Below, in pieces: positions 1-5,718 of a stretch of DNA of 9,520 bases. The notes below the pieces were generated by a model that was not told the DNA's origin, did not search any database, and saw only the letters and a program-made list of their open reading frames with translations. This stretch comes from Phycisphaerae bacterium (GTDB lineage: Bacteria > Planctomycetota > Phycisphaerae > Phycisphaerales > SM1A02): positions 1 to 9,520 of the forward strand of contig NYSW01000079.1 in assembly GCA_002683195.1 (NCBI GenBank), written 5' to 3'. The position numbers and the translations under genes are program-made. Position 1 is the first letter of the stretch. Each line of letters begins with the position of its first letter.

Positions 1-235
1 TCTGCGGGGTGGCGACCATGATCAGGTTCGCGGACAGCGAGCCACCCGCCCAATTCGAATCCTCTCGGTATCGCGCCCAGTAGTCGATGCGTTCACTTGG
101 GAGGGCATCAGGAATCGGGCGAGCGAACGATCTCCGAGATCATCCAGCGGCTCGAATTCCTTGACCAGAAGCCGAGCCACCCGCAAGAGCTGCGAGGCAG
201 AAGGCCAGAATGCTGGAAAGAATCGGACGTTTCAT
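1..235 (-). pseudogene. 5' part of a possible secreted-protein gene, interrupted by an in-frame TGA; runs off the left edge
   Basis: Read on the minus strand from an ATG at 235-233, the first 25 residues form a typical Sec signal peptide: MKR, then a hydrophobic run (ILSSILAFCLAALAGG), then small residues SASGQ. The frame meets TGA after codon 31. The same frame then stays open to the window edge, with protein-like sequence including DALPSERIDYWARY and GGSLSANLIMVATPQ and G/C-rich third positions. The simplest reading is a nonsense change (for example CGA to TGA) in a secreted-protein gene. The next frame also looks protein-like between about 180 and 95 (LLVKEFEPLDDLGDRSLARF), so frameshifts or an assembly error are alternatives. 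I do not recognise the family. No clear Shine-Dalgarno or leaderless -10 precedes this ATG, which lowers confidence that it is an active start. Confidence 0.35.
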
Positions 236-323
236 AGGGAATCCCGGGGTTGGAACCCTGGCACTGGAATCGGATGCCGCCTCAGGATTCCAGCGAAACT
301 CCGGCCTTCGGCGGGCTGCCTCC

Positions 324-360
324 CCGAGAGTCCGAATTCCTGCTCCTTCGGGACTCCCGG
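324..360. repeat. Imperfect inverted repeat / hairpin upstream of ubiD
   Basis: Bases 324-336 pair with 347-360 over about 12 base pairs, with one mismatch (A327/C357) and one bulged G (352), leaving a 10-nt loop. No T-run follows on either side, so it does not look like a standard intrinsic terminator. It lies about 60 bp upstream of the ubiD start and about 90 bp upstream of the leftward ATG, so it could be an operator, a remnant terminator, or chance in GC-rich DNA. Confidence 0.4.
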
Positions 361-409
361 ATGAAGACGCATCTCAGAACCACGAACCTGCGAAAACAAG
401 GTCCCCGGA

Positions 410-415
410 TATCCT
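410..415 (+). promoter_or_regulatory. Putative -10 element (TATCCT) for a leaderless ubiD mRNA
   Basis: TATCCT ends 6 nt before the ubiD ATG at 422, so transcription would begin at or next to the A of the start codon. No Shine-Dalgarno sequence precedes the ATG. A convincing -35 is not visible: at 17-bp spacing the site reads CCTGCG. The same geometry recurs at 4476-4481, which raises confidence somewhat. Confidence 0.4.
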
Positions 416-421
416 GAACTC

Positions 422-2491
422 ATGCCAGACTTGCAGTCGTTCATCTCGGAACTCGACGCCACGGACGAATTGATCCGTGTTCAATGTCCGGTATCTCCGA
501 TCCTCGAGGTCACGGAAATCGCCGATCGACTGGCGTTGTCGCGATCGCCGGTCGCCAGCGCCGCGGCGGAAGCCTTCGATCCGGGCCGAGGGAATCTGGG
601 AGGGCCTGCGGTTCTCTTCGAGAACATCGAGGGCTGCGACTTCCCGCTGGCGATCAATCTCTTCGGTTCCTATTCCAGAATGGAACGGGCCCTGGCGTCC
701 GCAGACCCCACGCCGGGGGGCGGCGGAGGCCTCGAGGCGATTGCCGCCCGGATCGGATCACTGGTCAAGCCGGTTCCGCCCCGGAACCTTTCCGAGATCT
801 GGACCAAACTCCGCGAGTTCGCACCGCTGCTCCGCATTCCACCCAGAACCGTCCGCCATGGCCAGTGCCAGGACGTGGTCAAGTTGACCAGTGATGGCGA
901 AGTGGACCTTCGACGACTTCCCATCCTCAAGTGCTGGCCACGTGACGGTGATCCCGCATCGGTGGGCTTCGGGATCTCGGCCGAGGACGCGGGTACCGCA
1001 GACGGCGGGGGCCGATACATCACCCTCGCAGGCATGCACACCATCCACGCCGACGATCAAGGCGTGTCCAAGCCCGCCAGCCACAACATCGGGATGTACC
1101 GTTCGCAGCTGCTCGGACCCACGACTCTCGCCATGCATTGGCACATGCATCACGACGGTGCGTCGCATTGGCGGAGCTGGAAGAAGATCGGGAAGCCCAT
1201 GCCGATCGCGATCGTGCTCGGAGGTGAACCCTGCCTTCCCTACGCGGCCACCGCCCCCCTGCCCCCGGGCATCTCGGAGCTCCTCATGGCGGGCTTCCTC
1301 AACGGCCGGGGAATTCCGATGGTCGCGGCAAAGACCGTGCCGCTTCGCGTTCCCGCCAACGCGGAAATCGTCATCGAAGGTTTCGTGCATACCGATGCCG
1401 GAGGGATCGACTTCGACCCTCGAACCGATGGAGAGCTCGGTCCGGGCGCGGTCTTTGAGGGTCCCTTCGGTGATCACACCGGATTCTATTCGTTGCCCGA
1501 TCGTTACCCGGTGGTTGAAGTCACGGCGATCACCCACCGACGCCACGCGGTCTATCCGACCACGGTGGTGGGCCTGCCCCCGCAGGAGGACTACTACCTC
1601 GGGAAGGCGACCGAGCGGCTCTTCCTCCCGCTCCTGAAGACCATCGTCCACGACATCCAGGATTACCACCTCCCTCGCTACGGATGTTTTCACAACGCGG
1701 CGTTCATCTCGATCGACAAGGCCTACCCACTGCAGGGTCGGAGAGTGATGCACTCGGTGTGGGGTGCGGGCCAGATGGCCTGGACCAAGTCGGTGGTGGT
1801 CGTCGACGGCGACGTACCGGTTCACGACGAGCCCGCAGTGATCGAGACGATCATGCGACGTTGCGACTTCCGCCGGGATCTGGAATTCGTCCGAGGACCA
1901 CTGGACATCCTCGATCATTCAGCCCCCGGGATCGGTGCCGGGATGAAGATCGGTTTCGATGCCACGGTGCGGATGCCGGGCGAAGAGACCGGCGAAGTGG
2001 ACCTGGAACTTCCACGTCTTCCAACCGATGAGGAATGCGCCGCCGCCTGGGAAGCCGGGGCGATCCTTCCGAAGTCGGGCCTGGGACGCCTCGCGGTGGT
2101 CACCGCCAGCCGTGAGCACGCCCACGCCGGACTCGCAGCGATCCTCGATGTCTGGACCCAGCTGGAACGTGACAATCCGGCGGCGGAATTCGTGATCGCC
2201 ATCGACGAGGGACAGGATCCCGCCGACCTCGAGCGAGCCCTGTTCCTCTGGCTCGCCAATGCTGACCCCGGCCGCGACGTTCTGAGACGCGGACCCCGAA
2301 TCGGTTTCGATGCTCGAACCAAGATCCCCCAGCGGGACGACCGAGATGGCATCCCGGTCCGCGACTACCCGCCATTGGTCTCGATGAGCCCGGAGATCGT
2401 CGAGCAGGTGGACCGCCGCTGGACGGAGTACGGCTTCCCCGCCCCCACTCCACCATCACGTTTCAAAGAGAAGCAAGGCTCGACACCGTGA
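422..2491 (+). CDS. ubiD: UbiD-family decarboxylase, long two-copy C-terminus type
   Basis: This is a 689-residue member of the UbiD family, cytosolic enzymes that use prenylated FMN (made by UbiX) to decarboxylate aromatic or unsaturated acids reversibly. Family landmarks are NIGMYR at 222-227, a His-rich MHWHMHHDG near 238-246, EIVIEG at 315-320 with conserved glutamates, EGPFGDHTGFYS at 346-357, and VVGLPPQEDYYLGKATERLFLPLLK from about 382. The common UbiD C-terminal segment (SVVVVDGDVP to IGFDATVRMPGE, 457-520) is followed by a second related copy (FVIAIDEGQDP to IGFDARTKIP, 590-636). This makes the protein about 190 residues longer than E. coli UbiD. Long forms like this are often annotated as menaquinone biosynthesis decarboxylases, but I cannot set the substrate from sequence. 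No ubiX lies in the window. The ATG at 422 starts directly into the conserved N-terminus and probably heads a leaderless mRNA. The stop overlaps the next gene by 4 bp. Confidence 0.93.
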   Translation: MPDLQSFISELDATDELIRVQCPVSPILEVTEIADRLALSRSPVASAAAEAFDPGRGNLGGPAVLFENIEGCDFPLAINLFGSYSRMERALASADPTPGGGGGLEAIAARIGSLVKPVPPRNLSEIWTKLREFAPLLRIPPRTVRHGQCQDVVKLTSDGEVDLRRLPILKCWPRDGDPASVGFGISAEDAGTADGGGRYITLAGMHTIHADDQGVSKPASHNIGMYRSQLLGPTTLAMHWHMHHDGASHWRSWKKIGKPMPIAIVLGGEPCLPYAATAPLPPGISELLMAGFLNGRGIPMVAAKTVPLRVPANAEIVIEGFVHTDAGGIDFDPRTDGELGPGAVFEGPFGDHTGFYSLPDRYPVVEVTAITHRRHAVYPTTVVGLPPQEDYYLGKATERLFLPLLKTIVHDIQDYHLPRYGCFHNAAFISIDKAYPLQGRRVMHSVWGAGQMAWTKSVVVVDGDVPVHDEPAVIETIMRRCDFRRDLEFVRGPLDILDHSAPGIGAGMKIGFDATVRMPGEETGEVDLELPRLPTDEECAAAWEAGAILPKSGLGRLAVVTASREHAHAGLAAILDVWTQLERDNPAAEFVIAIDEGQDPADLERALFLWLANADPGRDVLRRGPRIGFDARTKIPQRDDRDGIPVRDYPPLVSMSPEIVEQVDRRWTEYGFPAPTPPSRFKEKQGSTP

Positions 2492-3096
2492 GCAAGGACG
2501 CCTTCCGGGTCCCGGTCTGGGCGATGGTTCTCGGCTGGTCCAGCGCCATTGCCTTTCTCCTCGCCTACTTCTTCGTGGTCCACGCCTGCATGCGTGGCCT
2601 GGTCCCTGCCTTCGGGTTCGACTTCTCCGCCACCGCCACCGCATGTTTCGGAACCCTGGTGATGTCGGGGTTCGTGATCTGGCTCGTATCCCTCGCCGAA
2701 CTGCCCGAAATGTGGTTCGTCCACCGGCGTCCACGGAGGCTGCTGGCTCAGGGACGCTGCCCGAACTGCACTCACCCGAGATCCGGAGACGAACAGTCAC
2801 TCTGTCCCGAATGCGGCGTGAGTTCGGATGAGATTCCCCCACCGTACGGGTACAGCTGGCGAGCAGTGCGACGTTTCGGGATCACGATGGTGATCGGGAT
2901 CGCGGGCGGTGTGTTCGCGGCGGAGGTTTCAATCTCTCTCGACGAAGCCCGGATGATCCGGGAAGTCGGCCTGCTGGGCCGAACCGAATGGACATTCCAA
3001 AGGGCCTGGCCCGCGACTTTCGGACAAGTCGACTGGAACCGTGACGAAGGCTTCGCTCCAAGGCGTTTTCTGGAACAACACCGAATCAAGCGGTAG
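2488..3096 (+). CDS. Membrane protein with a CPxC/CPxCG zinc ribbon, function unknown
   Basis: The 202-residue protein starts at a GTG whose last bases overlap the ubiD stop (GTGA), so it is probably translated by coupling to ubiD; AAGG sits about 9 nt upstream. Three hydrophobic segments are visible at about residues 10-33, 50-72 and 128-147. Between the second and third is a short zinc-ribbon-like knuckle, CPNC at 91-94 and CPECG at 106-110, on a basic stretch (HRRPRRLL). The C-terminal 55 residues are soluble, charged and unrecognised. Such small zinc-ribbon membrane proteins are common in Planctomycetota genomes, mostly without assigned function. The tight link to ubiD may mean a shared transcript only. 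The gene reads convergently toward the MltA gene with 58 bp between the stops and no clear terminator. Confidence 0.8.
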   Translation: MSKDAFRVPVWAMVLGWSSAIAFLLAYFFVVHACMRGLVPAFGFDFSATATACFGTLVMSGFVIWLVSLAELPEMWFVHRRPRRLLAQGRCPNCTHPRSGDEQSLCPECGVSSDEIPPPYGYSWRAVRRFGITMVIGIAGGVFAAEVSISLDEARMIREVGLLGRTEWTFQRAWPATFGQVDWNRDEGFAPRRFLEQHRIKR

Positions 3097-3154
3097 TGAT
3101 CCCGACCGGAACCGCATGGCCGGCCCCGGCCCGCCGCGAGAAGTCCGGGCGAAG

Positions 3155-4420
3155 CTATTGACGAAGGAAGAGGTAGAAGAGTTCACCCTCGGCGTACTGA
3201 CCCCCGGCCAATGTCTCCGCCTGGTCACCTTCGCCCATGTAGATGTCCGCGCGTCCCGGAGCACGAATCGCGCCTCCGGTGTCCTGGTCCAGCATGAATC
3301 GCTCGATCGGACGGGTCGACCCCGAGACCTCGATGCCCTCGGTATCCACGAAGAGCACGCATCCTCGTGGATAGACACTCTTGTCGGTGGCGAGCGAGGA
3401 CAGTCCGGTGACCTTGCGTCCGAGACTTCCAGACGGCCAGGTCGAGCCATCGTACGGTCGGAAGTAGACGTAGTTCTCGTTGGCCATCATTCCTTCGACC
3501 ACGGCTCCGGGATCACGACGGTAGAGATCGTAGATCGCGGGAAGATCCTTCCGTTCGATCTGCCCTCGGTCGAACAACGTGGTTCCAAGACCCGTGTACC
3601 GCCGGTCGGTCTTGCCGTCGTATCCGATGAATTCCACCGTGCCGTCGGGCATCGTCAACTTCGCGCTACCGTTGACCTGCACGACATACGCATCAAGGGG
3701 CGTCTCGAGCCAGACCAGTTCGTTGCCGTCGTGCATTCCGGTTTCTTCGATCTCACGACGATCGGGATACTGCTCGATGCGGCCGCTGGGGAGACGACGC
3801 CCGATCGGTTGTCCGGTCCTGGGATGAGTGACGAGGTCGTCGGGACGACGATGAATCGGGGCGGTGAACCGTTCGGTCCGAATCGGACTCGCATCGAATT
3901 CCGGGGCGTAGTAGCCGGTGTAGAGCACCACCCCGTCGCCGTTCCAACCCACCGAACGGTAGACCCGGAACTCGTCCAGAATCCTCCTTTGAAATTCCTC
4001 TCCACTTCGACATTCATCCAGAAGCTGAGCGAACCGTTCGACCGAACGTCGAGCGTCGTCATGGGTGATGCTGCGATCCGTGGTTTCGTACGGCCACCAC
4101 TCCCGTGAACTCGGAGCCGCGAACCAGGAGAGACTCTGGTCGACCGCCGCCCGGAGTCCGGAATCGCGGCGGGCCCAGGCCGCGGCGAAATCCGGCTCAT
4201 CACCGGCTCGCACCGGCTCGAGCGCGGCCGCCCCGGGGGGCAGATGCCGCTCATAGTCGGGCTTTTCCGGGGTCGACTGGCAGCCGGCCGCCACGGCGGC
4301 CAGGAAGAAACCAACCATCACGCCTCGAAATCCTGATCCTGAGTGCGAAAATCGGCTTCGAACCTCGACGGAGGTGCCGAAGTTGGAACGGGTGGCGGCG
4401 CGGAAAAAGCGAAACGGCAT
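3155..4420 (-). CDS. mltA: Membrane-bound lytic murein transglycosylase A (MltA with 3D domain), probable lipoprotein
   Basis: MltA enzymes cleave the MurNAc-GlcNAc bond of peptidoglycan to give 1,6-anhydro ends. In this 421-residue product the MltA barrel is marked by TGYYAPEF at 168-175, QVNGSAKL at 248-255 and NENYVYFR at 314-321. The C-terminal 3D domain is marked by LFVDTEG near 356-362, QDTGGAI at 379-385 and RADIYMG at 390-396, which keeps the conserved aspartates that include the family's catalytic one. A lipobox-like AAVAAGC ends at Cys47, followed by QST, so a lipid-anchored periplasmic protein is expected. The start is uncertain. ATG 4420 has GGAG 7 nt upstream and supplies a basic n-region, but gives a long 46-residue leader. 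GTG 4321 (AGGA about 9 nt upstream) or ATG 4318 would give a very short, uncharged signal. The gene is divergent from the SGNH-like gene. The stop is TAG. Confidence 0.92.
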   Translation of the reverse strand: MPFRFFRAATRSNFGTSVEVRSRFSHSGSGFRGVMVGFFLAAVAAGCQSTPEKPDYERHLPPGAAALEPVRAGDEPDFAAAWARRDSGLRAAVDQSLSWFAAPSSREWWPYETTDRSITHDDARRSVERFAQLLDECRSGEEFQRRILDEFRVYRSVGWNGDGVVLYTGYYAPEFDASPIRTERFTAPIHRRPDDLVTHPRTGQPIGRRLPSGRIEQYPDRREIEETGMHDGNELVWLETPLDAYVVQVNGSAKLTMPDGTVEFIGYDGKTDRRYTGLGTTLFDRGQIERKDLPAIYDLYRRDPGAVVEGMMANENYVYFRPYDGSTWPSGSLGRKVTGLSSLATDKSVYPRGCVLFVDTEGIEVSGSTRPIERFMLDQDTGGAIRAPGRADIYMGEGDQAETLAGGQYAEGELFYLFLRQ

Positions 4421-4475
4421 GCAGCGGCTCCGGGATGAAGGGCGGTGGGGTCTCGTTTCCCCGGTGGTCGCACCC

Positions 4476-4481
4476 TACACT
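4476..4481 (+). promoter_or_regulatory. Putative -10 element (TACACT) for a leaderless mRNA of the SGNH-like gene
   Basis: TACACT ends 6 nt before the ATG at 4488, which places the expected transcription start at the start codon itself. No Shine-Dalgarno sequence lies between them. The -35 region at 17-bp spacing reads TCGTTT, a weak match. This element supports choosing ATG 4488 over the in-frame upstream ATG at 4374, which would overlap the mltA leader on the other strand. Confidence 0.45.
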
Positions 4482-4487
4482 CGGGAC

Positions 4488-5180
4488 ATGAGCGACGGGG
4501 CCGATCAACGACTGGTTCTGCTGGTGGCCGACGAGGCCGGGAGAGATCTCCGCGCGTCGATCGTGCATCGGCTCGAGGAGGCGGACGTTCCATTCACCAT
4601 GGCGGTGGTCGGATGCGATGAACCTTTCATCGGGCTCGAGGAGGTCGCCACTGGAATCGTCGATCTCCTGCGACGTTTCCGACCGCATGTGGTGCATGTC
4701 GCGGTCGGCGGACTGGACCTGCGAGACCAGCCGGAACCCGACGGCGCCGTCCGCCCCGCCCGAGCCATCGCCGATCTTCGTCGAGATCTCCACCACATCG
4801 CCGATGCCGCCCGCCAATCAGGGGAAACGGACCTGGTCCTCTCGACCCTGCCTCCGGTCGACGACGAACGGCAGGATCAGCTTCGAGGCAACGATGTCCA
4901 ACAGTTCAACATCCTGGTTCGAGAAGTGGGTCGGCAACGGGACGTACTGGTCGATCGATGGGATCTCGCCGTGGACGAGACGGCTCGATCGCCCGCTGAT
5001 CTGAAACCCGATGGGTACACCCTGGGGGCCACCGGGCGAGACAAGGTGGCCGTTTCGGTCGCCACCGCGATCACCGACGCCTTGATTCGAGCGGATCATC
5101 CCTGGCGCCGATTCTGCCGAATCGGTCAGGGATACCCGCTCGAGGGCGTTCCTCGGCCCCGGCACCTCGAACTCGGCTGA
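4488..5180 (+). CDS. SGNH/GDSL-hydrolase-fold protein with degenerate active site (likely pseudoenzyme)
   Basis: This 230-residue protein follows the SGNH hydrolase block order. The first strand with its block I site is at 8-18 (RLVLLVADEAG), a block II-like glycine is at G42, and block III is PHVVHVAVGGLDLRD at 66-80. A strand ending LSTLPPVDDER lies at 118-128, then a helix with FNILVREVG, and block V is DGYTLGATG at 175-183. Against the usual GDS, GxND and DGxHL signatures, Ser reads Glu (ADE), Asn reads Leu (GGLD) and His reads Thr (DGYTL); only the Asp of block V remains. The fold assignment rests on this pattern and was not tested by structure. If correct, the protein should lack esterase activity and may bind a ligand or partner. 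There is no signal peptide with ATG 4488. The in-frame ATG at 4374 would add 38 unconvincing residues. It is divergent from mltA, so an envelope role is possible. Confidence 0.72.
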   Translation: MSDGADQRLVLLVADEAGRDLRASIVHRLEEADVPFTMAVVGCDEPFIGLEEVATGIVDLLRRFRPHVVHVAVGGLDLRDQPEPDGAVRPARAIADLRRDLHHIADAARQSGETDLVLSTLPPVDDERQDQLRGNDVQQFNILVREVGRQRDVLVDRWDLAVDETARSPADLKPDGYTLGATGRDKVAVSVATAITDALIRADHPWRRFCRIGQGYPLEGVPRPRHLELG

Positions 5181-5181
5181 A

Positions 5182-5210
5182 CCTCGGTCCGGATATCCGC
5201 CGATCGGAGG
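5182..5210 (+). terminator. Possible weak terminator after the SGNH-like gene
   Basis: CCTC-GGTC near 5182-5189 can pair with GATCGGAGG at 5202-5210 with one bulge. The loop contains the palindrome GGATATCC, and TTT follows. The stem is imperfect and the T-run is short, so this is tentative. Confidence 0.25.
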
Positions 5211-5215
5211 TTTCC

Positions 5216-5245
5216 GTGACGGCCACCCCCCGGCTGCCCTACAAT
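5216..5245 (+). promoter_or_regulatory. Putative tatA promoter
   Basis: A good -10 hexamer, TACAAT, lies at 5240-5245. The best -35 candidate is GTGACG at 5216-5221, with an 18-bp spacer. The predicted start near 5252 leaves a leader of about 32 nt containing GGGAG at 5273-5277, 6 nt before the ATG. Unlike its neighbours, this gene therefore has a conventional leadered arrangement. Confidence 0.5.
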
Positions 5246-5283
5246 CGACAGACTGCCGCAAGTCGCGGCTCTGGGAGACGCCC

Positions 5284-5589
5284 ATGACCTCGATGCCAAC
5301 CTTCGTTCTCGGCTTTGGAATGCCCGGCACCACCGAGTGGATCATCATTCTGATCATCGGTCTGCTGATCTTCGGACGCCGCCTGCCTGAGGTCGGTAGA
5401 TCCCTCGGCAAGGGAATCACCGAGTTCAAGAAGGGCATCAAGGGCATCGAAGACGACATCGACGTCGAATCGGAGCGAGCCTCCAGTCCCGAGTTGGACA
5501 AGAAGGCCTATTCCGATCACCACGATCCCAAGACCGGTGGCGAGAAGAGTCCCTTCCAGAGCGAAGCGACCACCTCCTCGAACGATTGA
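5284..5589 (+). CDS. tatA: Sec-independent twin-arginine translocase subunit TatA/TatE family
   Basis: This is a 101-residue TatA-type subunit, which oligomerises in the inner membrane to let TatC-selected folded proteins cross. The short periplasmic N-terminus (to about residue 16) leads into one membrane helix (TTEWIIILIIGLLI, about 16-29). The hallmark FGRRLPEVGRSLGKGI follows at about 30-45, forming the hinge Gly and the start of the amphipathic helix (EFKKGIKGIEDDI). The acidic, Ser-rich tail (55-101) is probably disordered. The length and the Phe-Gly hinge fit TatA rather than TatB. No tatB or tatC lies nearby, so it is an orphan copy here. The ATG at 5284 has GGGAG at 6-nt spacing. An in-frame ATG three codons later is a weaker choice, and the residues before the helix are not conserved. 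Confidence 0.93.
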   Translation: MTSMPTFVLGFGMPGTTEWIIILIIGLLIFGRRLPEVGRSLGKGITEFKKGIKGIEDDIDVESERASSPELDKKAYSDHHDPKTGGEKSPFQSEATTSSND

Positions 5590-5634
5590 GATCCGCCCGG
5601 TTGAAAGACCGCGGCCCGTTCTCCGAATCATGAA

Positions 5635-5658
5635 CGCCGCCGTCGCCGCACGGCGGCG
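5635..5658 (+). terminator. Hairpin downstream of tatA, probable terminator
   Basis: CGCCGCCGT at 5635-5643 pairs perfectly with ACGGCGGCG at 5650-5658, a 9-bp, almost all-GC stem with a 6-nt loop. It is followed by TATTCACATT rather than a clean T-run. It sits 46 bp after the tatA stop and 60 bp before the next gene, so it most likely ends or pauses the tatA transcript. Confidence 0.5.
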
Positions 5659-5705
5659 TATTCACATTCAAGACAATTCGATCCCCACACGGCGGTCGAA
5701 GCAGC

Positions 5706-5711
5706 GACAAT
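5706..5711 (+). promoter_or_regulatory. Putative -10 element (GACAAT) close to the DUF2868-like gene start
   Basis: GACAAT ends 7 nt before the GTG at 5719, with no Shine-Dalgarno sequence between, which again suggests a leaderless message. The first base departs from the TAnnnT consensus and no good -35 is visible, so it is weaker than the two upstream cases. Confidence 0.3.
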
Positions 5712-5718
5712 CCTTTTC

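Larger units (their letters stand above)
236..421. other. Intergenic region upstream of ubiD, rich in dyad symmetry
   Basis: This is the gap between the minus-strand signal-peptide ORF and ubiD. I see no credible gene in it: the open frames crossing it have poor third-position bias and no recognisable protein. It contains a near-perfect dyad GGGTT-GG-AACCC at 247-258, a 7-bp inverted repeat (GGAATCC at 238-244 and GGATTCC at 285-291), and a longer imperfect hairpin at 324-360. If the leftward ORF is real, this region holds two divergent promoters. The ubiD start-proximal -10 at 410-415 is the only promoter element I can propose. Confidence 0.5.

Noticed and set aside
161..473. Small plus-strand open frames in the region upstream of ubiD
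   Set aside because: They have poor third-position GC bias, low-complexity basic composition, and overlap the signal-peptide ORF or the ubiD start.
758..1918. Long minus-strand open frame (386 codons) opposite ubiD
   Set aside because: It is antisense to well-conserved UbiD motifs, has His/Arg/Val-rich sequence typical of GC-rich shadow frames, and no recognisable domain.
3118..3131. GGCCGG/CCGGCC palindrome between the convergent genes
   Set aside because: The loop would be too small for the full stem and no T-run follows on either strand, so I do not call a bidirectional terminator.
3041..4108. Plus-strand open frame (355 codons) opposite mltA
   Set aside because: It is the antisense shadow of the MltA/3D-domain gene; its composition shows no protein family and it overlaps the end of the zinc-ribbon gene.
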